NCBI GenBank assembly: GCA_024685975.1
Contig: JAIBDZ010000007.1
Span: 1 to 64,000 of the forward strand
Reading direction: 5' to 3'
Source of the DNA: Piscirickettsiaceae bacterium
GTDB taxonomy: Bacteria > Pseudomonadota > Gammaproteobacteria > Nitrosococcales > Methylophagaceae
DNA length: 64,000 nt
In this document: positions 35,638 to 44,727 of the stretch, in pieces
Position numbering within the stretch: position 1 is the stretch's first letter
Layout: every line of letters starts with the position of its first letter
Made by a program: the position numbers and the translations under genes
The notes under the pieces: generated by a model
The model's database searches: none
The model's input: the letters and a program-made list of their open reading frames with translations, nothing else
What the model was told of the DNA's origin: nothing

Positions 35638-36357
35638 TTAAATAGACTGCTCTATCCCGCTGGCATTTTTGCCAGCGGGATAATTGTGCAAAATAGCACG
35701 ATCAAAAGTACCATCATGTATCGCACTGGCAACTAGTACGTGAGATACCTGTTCATTCGCTAATGATATTAAATCATGCGATGAACGCACCCCTCCAGCA
35801 GCAATAACGGCCGCACTTGGCTTTTTTTGTTGGATCAGTTTAATCAACTGATAATCAGGTCCTTGGCCCATCCCAACATAATCCAAATTCATTGCTATTA
35901 CCTGTTGAGGCCATAACGTCTCTTGCTGCCATAAACTGGCTAACCCTAATAATTCACCCGCTTTAAAATCCAAAGACAAGATGAACGGCATATCGCTCTG
36001 CAAGATGGATAGATCCGTCAAGGTTTCACTCCCGACAACGGGTAACATCATTAAATCATGAACCCGTTCAATATCAGCTAATGACGTGACACCGCAATCT
36101 AGCCAAAAACACACATCAGGAAAACGGGCTACGATGCGCTCATACTGCTCCGATTGAAGCTTCTGCCCAGAAATACTATCTAAATCAGCAATATAAATAG
36201 TCTTAAAAGGAAATAAAGCCAAAATATCAGCAATAACATCTTCCAACTTAGTTGATGCCGTCACGAATGACTTCAAAGGGGCATATCTATCGCGCAGGCC
36301 AGCTTGTGCATGCACAACAATCCCCCCCTTCAGATCAATGACCGGTATAATTTCCAC
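35638..36357 (-). CDS. HisA/HisF-related TIM-barrel protein of the C1 cluster
   Basis: 239-residue TIM barrel of the hisAF_rel group known from methanogens and H4MPT methylotrophs. The HisA-like N-terminus IIPVIDLKGGIVVHAQAGLR, the central IADLDSISGQ strand and the AAGGVRSSHDL phosphate-binding segment are visible. It is not the histidine enzyme itself: no his genes are near, and it sits in the methanopterin/methanofuran cluster, where an aldose-type isomerisation in cofactor synthesis is suspected. It is convergent with fae (3 bp apart) and divergent from the MfnD-like gene with only 22 bp between start codons. Confidence 0.82.
   Translation of the reverse strand: MEIIPVIDLKGGIVVHAQAGLRDRYAPLKSFVTASTKLEDVIADILALFPFKTIYIADLDSISGQKLQSEQYERIVARFPDVCFWLDCGVTSLADIERVHDLMMLPVVGSETLTDLSILQSDMPFILSLDFKAGELLGLASLWQQETLWPQQVIAMNLDYVGMGQGPDYQLIKLIQQKKPSAAVIAAGGVRSSHDLISLANEQVSHVLVASAIHDGTFDRAILHNYPAGKNASGIEQSI
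35653..35682. terminator. Perfect 12-bp hairpin between fae and the HisA-like gene
   Basis: TATCCCGCTGGC and GCCAGCGGGATA pair perfectly around ATTTTT, 18 bp past the fae stop and inside the last codons of the convergent gene. There is no T-run after either side, so it may be a weak terminator or a 3'-stabilising structure for the abundant fae mRNA. Confidence 0.55.
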
Positions 36358-36379
36358 AACCCTTCCTCATTAAAACATT

Positions 36380-37390
36380 ATGAACGTTTTTGTTTACGAA
36401 CATATCACCAGTGGCGCCCTCGTTGATGACATACTGCCATCAAGCCTGATGCGCGAAGGTGCAATGATGCGTGATGCCATCATTAACGACTGCCTACAAA
36501 CAAAACAATGCCAAATAAGTGTAATGCAAGACCACCGTCTTAAAAAGACGTTAAATTCAACCGAGTCGTCATCAATACAAAGCTTTACCGTCGATGACTC
36601 AACTCAATACCGACACTATTGGCAACATTGTTTGAATGCCTGTGACGCCATCATCATCATCGCGCCAGAATCAGATCAATGTTTAGCGACATTGCACCAA
36701 CAAGCCTTAAAATACAATAAGCGCTGTCTAGGCTCTTCACTTGAAGCCATCCGTATCACGTCTGATAAACAGCAGTGTCATCTAGTATTACAGCAACAAC
36801 AGTTATCCGTTCCCAATAGCGTATTAGCTAATCATTGGACACAACACGCTTTTAACAGTCCAAATGGATACATCAGCAAACCCATTGACGGTGCAGGATG
36901 TTTAAATACTTTCTTCTGGCCTGATAGAAAAGCGCTTGAAGCCGCCCTACCTCAACATCAAACCAGTGTCATACAAACTTTTATCCCTGGCCATACACTC
37001 AGCCTATCCTTGCTCTACTCCCAACAAGACAGTTGCGTTCTATCCATTAATCAACAGCATATTCGCTGCCAAGACAAACAATTTGAACTCAGCGCTTGCA
37101 GCATTAACGATGTCGATCCAAGCCACTTTTCGACACAGCAAGCCTATGCTTTGGCGCAACAAATACATAATGCTATCCCTGGTCTTTGGGGATTTGTGGG
37201 TATTGATCTGATAATTAATGACGATGCTTGTTATATTATCGATATTAATCCACGACCAACAACCAGCTATTGCGGCCTTCATCACTCATTAAACATCAAT
37301 CCAATGCAATTACTCTTTAATATCCTCGCTGATAAACCATTACCCCAAAATATCATGCACAATGCAACACCGGCTCACATCACGCTATGA
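36380..37390 (+). CDS. mfnD: ATP-grasp ligase, MfnD-like (methanofuran synthesis)
   Basis: 336-residue ATP-grasp protein. The opening NVFVYEHITSGAL and the SLMREGAMMRDAI segment are typical of the methanogen tyramine-glutamate ligase MfnD and its methylotroph homologue. Further features are ISKPIDGAGCLNTF and the metal-binding VGIDLIINDDACYIIDINPRPT. The reaction would join tyramine (from the MfnA-like enzyme at the end of this gene run) to glutamate on the way to methanofuran. Its end overlaps the next gene by 4 nt. Confidence 0.78.
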   Translation: MNVFVYEHITSGALVDDILPSSLMREGAMMRDAIINDCLQTKQCQISVMQDHRLKKTLNSTESSSIQSFTVDDSTQYRHYWQHCLNACDAIIIIAPESDQCLATLHQQALKYNKRCLGSSLEAIRITSDKQQCHLVLQQQQLSVPNSVLANHWTQHAFNSPNGYISKPIDGAGCLNTFFWPDRKALEAALPQHQTSVIQTFIPGHTLSLSLLYSQQDSCVLSINQQHIRCQDKQFELSACSINDVDPSHFSTQQAYALAQQIHNAIPGLWGFVGIDLIINDDACYIIDINPRPTTSYCGLHHSLNINPMQLLFNILADKPLPQNIMHNATPAHITL

Positions 37391-38424
37391 CATCATCATT
37401 GATTACAGGTTGGGATATTGGCGGCGCACACGTTAAGGTCGCGCAATGTACATCAACAGGACAGCTCATCGATGTCTTTGAGCTCTCTTGCCCTTTATGG
37501 TTAGGCCTCGAGCACCTCAGTAACGCCATTAACACCGCTCGCCAACAACTAGCCCCTAGCACTCGCCACGCCATCACTATGACGGGAGAACTAGTGGATC
37601 TATTTCCAAACAGACAAGCAGGGGTCGCGGCAATATTAACCCACTTTAATCAACATATCCCTGCAGAACAATGCCAAGTTTACGCAGGTCAAACTCAATG
37701 GCTCTCCCCCAATAATGCCCAACAATCATGGCCGCAAGTCGCTTCTCAAAACTGGCAAGCCAGCGCCACTTACGCCGCACAAAAAATCAGTGATGGGTTG
37801 TTTGTTGATGTTGGTAGCACCACCAGCGATATTATTGCGATTTCACAACATCAGTCCCAAGCCGTCGCCTTTAATGATTTTGAACGCCAAATCGCCCATG
37901 AATTGTATTATGCTGGTGCAATTCGCACGCCACTCATTGCCATCGCCCATCAAGCCCAATTTCAGCAAAACACGGTACCATTAGCCGCAGAATTTTTTGC
38001 CACCACAGCTGATTGTTGGATTTTAACAAATGCACTACAAGCAGAATCTATTAACGATCAAAGCGCTGATGGCAAAAGCTGGCAAAAACATCATTGTGTA
38101 CAACGCATTGCACGATTATTAGGAACAGATGCTGATGCGCACCCGATGACAGAATGGATACAATTAGCCCGTTGGTTCAATCAACAACAAACTTTGCGAT
38201 TAAGCCAAGCTTGTCAACACGTGATACAACAACACCCTGAACTACCGGATTCAGCGCCGCTTATTGGCGCGGGTGTGGGACGGTTTATGGTCAAATTATG
38301 TGCAGAACAACTAGCAAGACCATACCTCGAATTTGACGCATTGCTAGACAATAGCCACCAACACGCAGCCGATCATGCGCCCGCTGTCGCTGTAGCCCTT
38401 CTAGCTTGCAATGACATCACGTAA
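37387..38424 (+). CDS. Hydantoinase/oxoprolinase-like H4MPT-linked C1 protein (TIGR03123 type)
   Basis: 345-residue ASKHA-fold protein of the family annotated as H4MPT-linked C1 transfer pathway protein. An N-terminal phosphate loop GWDIGGAHVKVAQ and a second one GLFVDVGSTTSDIIAIS (about residue 140) are visible, as is the C-terminal IGAGVGRFMVKL. I believe this family includes the enzyme that couples the furan and tyramine halves of methanofuran (MfnF), but I am not certain of that assignment. It overlaps both neighbours by a few bases, so it belongs to one transcript with mfnD, pabB, mfnE and mfnA. Confidence 0.8.
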   Translation: MTSSLITGWDIGGAHVKVAQCTSTGQLIDVFELSCPLWLGLEHLSNAINTARQQLAPSTRHAITMTGELVDLFPNRQAGVAAILTHFNQHIPAEQCQVYAGQTQWLSPNNAQQSWPQVASQNWQASATYAAQKISDGLFVDVGSTTSDIIAISQHQSQAVAFNDFERQIAHELYYAGAIRTPLIAIAHQAQFQQNTVPLAAEFFATTADCWILTNALQAESINDQSADGKSWQKHHCVQRIARLLGTDADAHPMTEWIQLARWFNQQQTLRLSQACQHVIQQHPELPDSAPLIGAGVGRFMVKLCAEQLARPYLEFDALLDNSHQHAADHAPAVAVALLACNDIT

Positions 38425-39826
38425 AATACGCCCTATGTCATCGAACTTGCCACCGTTATATCAATCGCTTCCTTATCATGCCGACTCAAGCCATTATTTC
38501 GAGCGTATCAGGCATTACGACTGGCCTGTTTTCTTTGATAGCACACCCTCGAGCCAGCACAGTAATCGTTACGATATTCTTACTGCTGCGCCATTCCAAA
38601 CCCTGACCACTTGGGGCGATACCAGTTATATTGAAAAAGAAGGCCATAAAGAGGGTTACCAACAAGATCCTTTTATTCTATTACAACAACAATTAGCCTT
38701 ATTCCAACACCCATCACTGCCTCATTTTCCTTTTTGTGGGGGGGCTATTGGGCTTTTTTCTTATGATTTAGGTCGACAACTAGAAACGCTGCCCTCCTTA
38801 GCTAAAGATCTTGAACAATGTCCGGAGATGTTAATTGGTTTTTATGATTGGGCAATTATTTCTGATCATCATACCCAGCAATGTCACTTGGTCAGTTTTG
38901 GTCATCATGACAAAACACAACACATCTGGCCGCGACTCATTGCACAATTACAAGATGAACAACAACCTGCTTTAGATAAAATGGTGGTAACAGGCGCCTT
39001 AGAAAGTCAATTGACCGAGGCCCGTTACCACGATGCTTTTCAACGCATAAAACACTATATTCGTGAAGGTGACTGCTACCAAGTCAATTTAGCCAAACGC
39101 TTTGAAATCTCGGCCCAAGGTGATCCATGGCATGCTTACTTACTACTCCGTGAGCATAACCCTGCTCCATTCTCGACTTTTTTTGATACGCCTCATCTGT
39201 CGATATTAAGTTCATCACCTGAACGCTTATTAAAATTAGATCAAACACAAGTCGAAACCAAGCCAATTAAAGGCACACGGCCAAGAGATCTTAACGATCC
39301 AGACAAAGATGCTGCACTCGCACAAGCATTACAGAACAGCACTAAAGATAGAGCTGAAAATTTAATGATTGTCGATTTATTACGCAATGATCTAGGAAAA
39401 GTGTGCCAGCCAGGCTCTATCGCCGTGCCTGCTCCTTTTGCCATTGAATCTTTTGCAACCGTCCATCATCTTGTAAGTACGATTACAGGCCAATTAGGGC
39501 AAGGACAAGATGCAACCACCTTACTCGAAGCCTGTTTCCCCGGTGGCTCTATCACTGGAGCCCCTAAACTCCGTGCGATGGAAATTATTGAAGAGTTAGA
39601 ACCTGAAAGACGTGGCGCCTATTGTGGTTCCATGGCTTATATCGGTTTTGATGGCAATATGGATAGTAATATTCTGATCCGCACCCTTGTTTATAATCAA
39701 CAGCGGCTTCGGTTTTGGGCTGGAGGTGGTATCGTAGCGGATTCTGATGCCAACCAAGAATACCAAGAAGTCCATGATAAAGCGGCGGCTATTTTTGGTG
39801 TCATCGAACGATTACGACAGCTATGA
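38411..39826 (+). CDS. pabB: Aminodeoxychorismate synthase component I
   Basis: Converts chorismate to 4-amino-4-deoxychorismate with ammonia from PabA. The 471 residues carry the chorismate-binding domain in full: IREGDCYQVNLAKRFE, SSSPERLLKL, KPIKGTRPRD, ENLMIVDLLRNDLGKV and PGGSITGAPKLRAME. The KPIKGT lysine is the PabB form. p-Aminobenzoate is a precursor of H4MPT as well as folate, which explains its place in this cluster. ATG 38411 overlaps the upstream gene by 14 nt; ATG 38435, after its stop codon, is an equally possible start. Neither has a clear ribosome binding site. Confidence 0.93.
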   Translation: MTSRKIRPMSSNLPPLYQSLPYHADSSHYFERIRHYDWPVFFDSTPSSQHSNRYDILTAAPFQTLTTWGDTSYIEKEGHKEGYQQDPFILLQQQLALFQHPSLPHFPFCGGAIGLFSYDLGRQLETLPSLAKDLEQCPEMLIGFYDWAIISDHHTQQCHLVSFGHHDKTQHIWPRLIAQLQDEQQPALDKMVVTGALESQLTEARYHDAFQRIKHYIREGDCYQVNLAKRFEISAQGDPWHAYLLLREHNPAPFSTFFDTPHLSILSSSPERLLKLDQTQVETKPIKGTRPRDLNDPDKDAALAQALQNSTKDRAENLMIVDLLRNDLGKVCQPGSIAVPAPFAIESFATVHHLVSTITGQLGQGQDATTLLEACFPGGSITGAPKLRAMEIIEELEPERRGAYCGSMAYIGFDGNMDSNILIRTLVYNQQRLRFWAGGGIVADSDANQEYQEVHDKAAAIFGVIERLRQL

Positions 39827-40404
39827 TCGTTGTCAAACTAGGTGGTAGCCTCTTTAGCAATCCTTTATTGACGACATGGTTAGAGCAACTGACACAACAA
39901 GCACAGCAGCACACTATCATCATTGTGCCAGGTGGCGGCCCTTTTGCCGATACAGTTAGACAGGCTGATATTGCACATGATCTCGATGCAACAACAACAC
40001 ATCATATGGCGATCTTAGCCATGCGGCAGTTTGGCTTATTGTTGCTCGATTTATGCCCATCAGCACAAAGTTATACCTACCCAAGCAACACAGCCACATC
40101 TTTACCACCATTATCGATATGGTTGCCTGATCAGCAGTTATTGTCAGCGCCCACGCTACCACATAGTTGGGATGTGACGTCTGATACATTAGCGCTATGG
40201 TTAGCCCAACAACACCATGCAGACTCGCTTACCTTACTCAAACACAATGTCACCCATCCATTTTCACTCGCTGAACTGAGCCAACACAATATCATTGATC
40301 AAGCTTTTGAAGCACAACTTCAACAAGCACCCATACCATTCACGATCGTTGATGCAAACACAGTACAAACTATCCATCGACATCCAGCATCCCACACCCC
40401 ATGA
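39823..40404 (+). CDS. mfnE: Amino-acid-kinase family protein, MfnE-like
   Basis: 193-residue small kinase (Orf9-type of the methylotroph cluster). The amino-acid-kinase nucleotide motifs are MIVVKLGGSLFSNP at the N-terminus and IIIVPGGGPFADTVR (about 30-45). The methanogen homologue MfnE phosphorylates the furan phosphate to its diphosphate in methanofuran synthesis. It overlaps pabB by 4 nt and the next gene by 4 nt, indicating tight coupling. Confidence 0.75.
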   Translation: MIVVKLGGSLFSNPLLTTWLEQLTQQAQQHTIIIVPGGGPFADTVRQADIAHDLDATTTHHMAILAMRQFGLLLLDLCPSAQSYTYPSNTATSLPPLSIWLPDQQLLSAPTLPHSWDVTSDTLALWLAQQHHADSLTLLKHNVTHPFSLAELSQHNIIDQAFEAQLQQAPIPFTIVDANTVQTIHRHPASHTP

Positions 40405-41594
40405 CACATTTAACCGAACTCTATGAGCTGATCTCTCATATCAGCGAGCTCTCTAACAGCTCGGATACTCATAAGCAGGCAATACCGCCAATCACACAAC
40501 ATGCTTGTGAGCCGCAGCAATTTGCATCATTACTGAGTTTATTGTTACAAGAAGGTCAACAACATCAACGCCTAGATTGGGCAGCTCATATGACCAGCCC
40601 CATCTCTCATGCAGCCTTGATGGGGCAAATAGTTAATCAACTTCATAATGGTAATTTATTATCACCAGAGCTTTATCCTGTATTGGCTGACATTGAGCAT
40701 AGCACTGTGTCTTGGTTGAGCGAATTATTTGAGCAACCCTATGGTCATATGACAGCTGGCAGTAGTTACGGCAACCTAGAGGCCTTGTGGCAGGCTAAAC
40801 AAGCTAGTACACGTCGTACGGTCTATGCCTCGACCAGTACACACTACTCTATTCATAAAGCCTGTCAGTTATTAGACCTTGAGCTCGTCGAGATACCATG
40901 CAATTCAGTCCAACAACTTGACATCGAAGCCTTAGAAATAGCGTGCCAACAACAGCCGCCTCTTGCCATTGTAGCGAACGCTGGCACTTCAGCCTTCGGA
41001 GCATTTGATCCAATCGAAGCCTGTGTCAACATCGCCAAACAATACCAAGCATGGTGCCATATTGACGCTGCATGGGGTGGTGGACTCAAATTATTACCCG
41101 AATATGCACCACACTTTGGCTGCAAGCTATCGCAGGTTGATTCACTGTGTTTCGATCCGCATAAAGCCTGGGGACAACCCAAACCCAGTAGCTTTTTATT
41201 TTATCGACAACCAACATCCTTAATTTTTGACGCAAACTATCTCCAACAACCACCACAAGGACAGCTTCATGGCAGCCGTGGTGGTGAAGCGTGTTTACCT
41301 TTATGGCTAACATTACAAACCCAAGGCATAAAAGGCCTCACGCAATGGTGTCGCAATGCCATAACTGAAGCTCAATCTTTAGCTGACACATTACAAGAGA
41401 AAACAAATTGGGTTGTTTATCCGCAGCAGTCGGGCATTGTTTGTTTCCAATGCAGCGTCGATTTAACCCCACTGATTCAACAAGGCATATTATCTCTTGT
41501 TCAACACGAATCAGGGCCTATATATCGCTGTGTATTTATCGGTGAAAGCGTGTCATCTAAGGCGGTGACGACTCAATTACAGCCTTATTTTTAA
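40401..41594 (+). CDS. mfnA: PLP-dependent decarboxylase, MfnA-like
   Basis: 397-residue type II PLP decarboxylase. Visible parts are the PYGHMTAGSSYGNLEAL cofactor phosphate site, IVANAGTSAFGAFDPIE, the DAAWGGGLKLL aspartate, and the Schiff-base lysine in SLCFDPHKAWGQPKPSS. In this company the probable reaction is tyrosine to tyramine for methanofuran. Other aromatic or acidic amino acids are possible from sequence alone. Its last 38 nt overlap the 3' end of the convergent damX-like gene. Confidence 0.78.
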   Translation: MTHLTELYELISHISELSNSSDTHKQAIPPITQHACEPQQFASLLSLLLQEGQQHQRLDWAAHMTSPISHAALMGQIVNQLHNGNLLSPELYPVLADIEHSTVSWLSELFEQPYGHMTAGSSYGNLEALWQAKQASTRRTVYASTSTHYSIHKACQLLDLELVEIPCNSVQQLDIEALEIACQQQPPLAIVANAGTSAFGAFDPIEACVNIAKQYQAWCHIDAAWGGGLKLLPEYAPHFGCKLSQVDSLCFDPHKAWGQPKPSSFLFYRQPTSLIFDANYLQQPPQGQLHGSRGGEACLPLWLTLQTQGIKGLTQWCRNAITEAQSLADTLQEKTNWVVYPQQSGIVCFQCSVDLTPLIQQGILSLVQHESGPIYRCVFIGESVSSKAVTTQLQPYF

Positions 41595-43014
41595 TCTGAA
41601 TATGAATACTGTCAAAGCGCCGTAACCAAGAAGGCACTGAATTTAAAGGCTCAGGCCAAGTCTCACTGGCTGCCAGTGCGGCCTGTTTACTGTCGAATAA
41701 ACCATATAACAACACATGCCAAACTTTACCGTTTCGAGTACTTTCGAAAATAGCGACATCCCCTACCAATTGATACTTATCCATAAAGTCATAGACTTCC
41801 TGCCTATCCCAAGACCCCATTAGCTGAAAAGTATAATCTCTATCCGCTTGCTCAAGTATCCAATCTTTTTGGTGATAGTGTCTCAACACTGGTTCATTAG
41901 ACACTTCAGTCGATTCTTCAGCAGGAGCCACCGGCTGACTATCGACAGGGGTAATCGGTAAGTTTCCTGAAGTCTCAGGCGCATTTAATGGCGTCAGATC
42001 TGTTGGAATTTCAGCCAATAACTCTGCCAACTCATCGCGCTGCTCTTGCTCTTCTGTAACAACCAAAGGTAAAGGCTCTTCAGGTTCAAAATGTACTGGT
42101 TCATTCTCTTGCTGCATAGATTTATCTTGTTCATCAAACCAACCATTAATCGTATCTTGATAAGCCAATAACAATAAAATGCTCACGACAATAATGACAA
42201 CACCCATCCAGCGTTGTAGTAATTGTGTTCCCGCTTTTGCCCAAAAAGAAGATCGAGGTTTAATACCCAATAATTGTTGGTGTGCTAATTGATTGATTTT
42301 GGCTGGCACACCTTTAGAATGTTGATAAATCCGTTTCAAATCTTTATCTGAAAAGGGCGTATCACCTTGAAAGCCAACTCGCTTAAGCCGAAATAATAAA
42401 TACGCCGGTAGCTCTCTTTCAGGCAAAACCGGCAAACTCACGGTTTGCATACGACTATCAATAACAGAATAAAATTGATAGGGGCTGGAAGAAGCTAACA
42501 CCGCTTGCAGCAGGCCACCGCTTTCATCTTGTGCGGACAGCCAGTTAGCCAACATATCACGCAATTCCGCCGATAAAACATCTGCATTATCAATTAATAA
42601 CACGGGCGAGATCTTGAGTTGCCTCAACTGAGACAACCGTTGCATTAAGACGGCAATAGGATCGGTTGCTGATTCAATATCTTGGCTATTGACCCCAAAG
42701 GCAACCAAACAATTTGCTAATACAATATGGACATCCGTTTGCTGCTCGGCATCGATATAACACAATCGAAGCTCATCACCGGCACGTTGCATTAATTGAT
42801 GCAGCAAGGTCGACTTACCTAACCCCACATCAGCAACAACATTCACTACTTTTTCACTTGAGCGTAGCAGGTGGAGTAACAAGTTTAGGCGATGGCCAGC
42901 TTGACCTGCAGCAAAAAACAAATCTGTCGCAATAGTTTGATTAAATGGCGCTGCACGTAAGCCTAGCTTAGTAATATAAGCGGGTTCATTTGCTGACGTG
43001 GCCAAATCAGTCAT
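41557..43014 (-). CDS. damX: AAA ATPase / SPOR-domain protein (DamX-like)
   Basis: 485-residue protein combining an N-terminal ExeA/GspA-type ATPase (Walker A ADVGLGKSTLL, Walker B VLLIDNADVL), a single membrane helix (about 275-295, WMGVVIIVVSILLLLAYQ), an acidic Pro-rich periplasmic linker, and a C-terminal SPOR domain (about 400-480, from YTFQLMGSW) that binds denuded septal peptidoglycan. E. coli DamX keeps the same gene position after aroK-aroB and works in cell division. The overlap with mfnA at the 3' end is convergent. Confidence 0.87.
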   Translation of the reverse strand: MTDLATSANEPAYITKLGLRAAPFNQTIATDLFFAAGQAGHRLNLLLHLLRSSEKVVNVVADVGLGKSTLLHQLMQRAGDELRLCYIDAEQQTDVHIVLANCLVAFGVNSQDIESATDPIAVLMQRLSQLRQLKISPVLLIDNADVLSAELRDMLANWLSAQDESGGLLQAVLASSSPYQFYSVIDSRMQTVSLPVLPERELPAYLLFRLKRVGFQGDTPFSDKDLKRIYQHSKGVPAKINQLAHQQLLGIKPRSSFWAKAGTQLLQRWMGVVIIVVSILLLLAYQDTINGWFDEQDKSMQQENEPVHFEPEEPLPLVVTEEQEQRDELAELLAEIPTDLTPLNAPETSGNLPITPVDSQPVAPAEESTEVSNEPVLRHYHQKDWILEQADRDYTFQLMGSWDRQEVYDFMDKYQLVGDVAIFESTRNGKVWHVLLYGLFDSKQAALAASETWPEPLNSVPSWLRRFDSIHIQIKNKAVIESSPP

Positions 43015-43026
43015 AGTTCAAATCAC

Positions 43027-44115
43027 TTACTGCGTAAATTCAGCTAATGTTTGAGCAAGACTATCACGATCATAATCATCACTTAATATCGCTTGCCCAA
43101 TACCTTTTAATAGTACTAGACGAATCACGCCGGCTTGAACTTTTTTATCCACAGCCATTAATTGCATAAAATCTTCGGATGACAAGTCACCTTCAACAGA
43201 CACCGGTAAATGTGCTGCACTCAATAAGGCTTTTATCCGTTCCACGTCAGTTTTTTTGATCCAACCTTGTCGACAAGATAAATCAGCTGCCATGACCATA
43301 CCAACTGCAATCGCTTCACCGTGCAAATAAGTCCCGTACCCTAAACCCGTTTCTATCGCATGACCAAAAGTATGTCCCAAGTTAAGCAAGGCGCGTACAC
43401 CTTGTTCGCGCTCATCTTGAGCAACAACATCCGCTTTATCTTGGCATGACCGTGCTATCGCTTCAGCCAACAATGTCGGATCGCGCTCGACAAGGCCTGA
43501 GATATTGTCTTCAATCCATGTAAAGAAATCAGGATCATTGATCAAACCATATTTAATCACTTCCGCTAAACCTGAAGCGAGTTGACGATCATCTAATGTA
43601 TTTAACGTCGCCGTATCCGCAATCACGCATTGAGGTTGGTAAAAAGCACCTATCATATTCTTACCAAGAGCATGGTTAACCGCCGTTTTTCCACCAACAG
43701 AAGAATCGACTTGTGATAATAATGTCGTCGGAATTTGAATGAATGGCACACCGCGCTGATAACATGCTGCAGCAAACCCTGCCATATCACCAATCACACC
43801 GCCACCTAAGGCAATAATCGTTACTTGTCGCGATAATTTGGCCGATAATAAACCATCAAAAATTTGATTCATTACGGTTAAGGTTTTAAATGACTCACCA
43901 TCAGGCAAAATAACAGTTTCACATTGCAGGCCTTGGTCTTTTAAAGTCGACACCACATCCTCTAAATATAAAGGAGCTACCGTCGTATTCGTGACAATAC
44001 AGACTGAGTCGGCCTGAATATGTTGTATCAGTAATTGAGGCTCATTTAATAAGTTCTGCCCAATATAAATTGGGTAAGAACGGTCACCTAAAGCAACTTG
44101 TAATGTTTTCATCAA
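43027..44115 (-). CDS. aroB: 3-dehydroquinate synthase
   Basis: Second step of the shikimate pathway, NAD- and metal-dependent. 362 residues with [41 protein letters not shown] and the zinc-binding [11 protein letters not shown] motif, all intact. The first Met of the track is probably followed by the true start [15 protein letters not shown] one codon later. It follows aroK by 5 bp. Confidence 0.97.
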   Translation of the reverse strand: MMKTLQVALGDRSYPIYIGQNLLNEPQLLIQHIQADSVCIVTNTTVAPLYLEDVVSTLKDQGLQCETVILPDGESFKTLTVMNQIFDGLLSAKLSRQVTIIALGGGVIGDMAGFAAACYQRGVPFIQIPTTLLSQVDSSVGGKTAVNHALGKNMIGAFYQPQCVIADTATLNTLDDRQLASGLAEVIKYGLINDPDFFTWIEDNISGLVERDPTLLAEAIARSCQDKADVVAQDEREQGVRALLNLGHTFGHAIETGLGYGTYLHGEAIAVGMVMAADLSCRQGWIKKTDVERIKALLSAAHLPVSVEGDLSSEDFMQLMAVDKKVQAGVIRLVLLKGIGQAILSDDYDRDSLAQTLAEFTQ

Positions 44116-44120
44116 ATGTC

Positions 44121-44642
44121 TTATTGATCCAATTGTTCTAATTTTTTAATCAAATTCGACACCACATATTGGATCGATTGATCACCGGTTCTTAATTCCA
44201 CATCGGCAACACCTTGATAAAGTGGCGCTCGATGCTCAATTAAGGCTTTAATTGTTTCTGTTGGGTTAGCCGTTTGCAATAAAGGCCTATTTTTATCTTT
44301 TTTTGTTCGCTTAAGTAATTGCTCTAACGATGCCGACAGATAAACGACATATCCTCGCGCTCTTAACATACGTCTATTTTCTTCTAACAATACCGCTCCA
44401 CCACCAGTGGCAACAACTACATTTTTCTTAGCTGTTAGCTCAGCAACGACTTTTTGTTCACGTTGTCTAAACCCTTCCTCACCTTCCATTTCAAAAATCC
44501 ATGAAATAGACACGCCCGTTCGTTTTTCAATTTCCTTATCGGTATCATAAAAATCACGCTTCAAAGCCTTAGCCAACTGTCTGCCAACTGTCGACTTCCC
44601 AGCCCCCATCGGGCCAACTAAGAAAATATTACTTGCAATCAC
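44121..44642 (-). CDS. aroK: Shikimate kinase
   Basis: 173-residue kinase phosphorylating shikimate. Walker [16 protein letters not shown], the shikimate-binding [11 protein letters not shown], and the ATGGGAVL loop are complete, as is the LID region [11 protein letters not shown]. Placed directly downstream of the pilMNOPQ operon, separated from it by a terminator. Confidence 0.97.
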   Translation of the reverse strand: MIASNIFLVGPMGAGKSTVGRQLAKALKRDFYDTDKEIEKRTGVSISWIFEMEGEEGFRQREQKVVAELTAKKNVVVATGGGAVLLEENRRMLRARGYVVYLSASLEQLLKRTKKDKNRPLLQTANPTETIKALIEHRAPLYQGVADVELRTGDQSIQYVVSNLIKKLEQLDQ

Positions 44643-44675
44643 GCTGTCATTATCTCAACTTTTTCAGGTATAAAC

Positions 44676-44703
44676 AAAAAAGCCGGGACAAGCCCGGCTT
44701 TTC
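44676..44703 (-). terminator. Rho-independent terminator of pilMNOPQ
   Basis: AAGCCGGG and CCCGGCTT form an 8-bp stem (44680-44687 with 44693-44700); on the minus strand it runs into GGCTTTTTTG. It lies between the pilQ stop and the aroK start, so aroKB-damX needs its own promoter or read-through. Confidence 0.88.
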
Positions 44704-44727
44704 GTTACATTATGTCATTAAAGTGAA

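Noticed and set aside
35638-36357. hisA of histidine biosynthesis
   Set aside because: No other his gene nearby; sequence and setting match the HisA/HisF-related group of H4MPT organisms.
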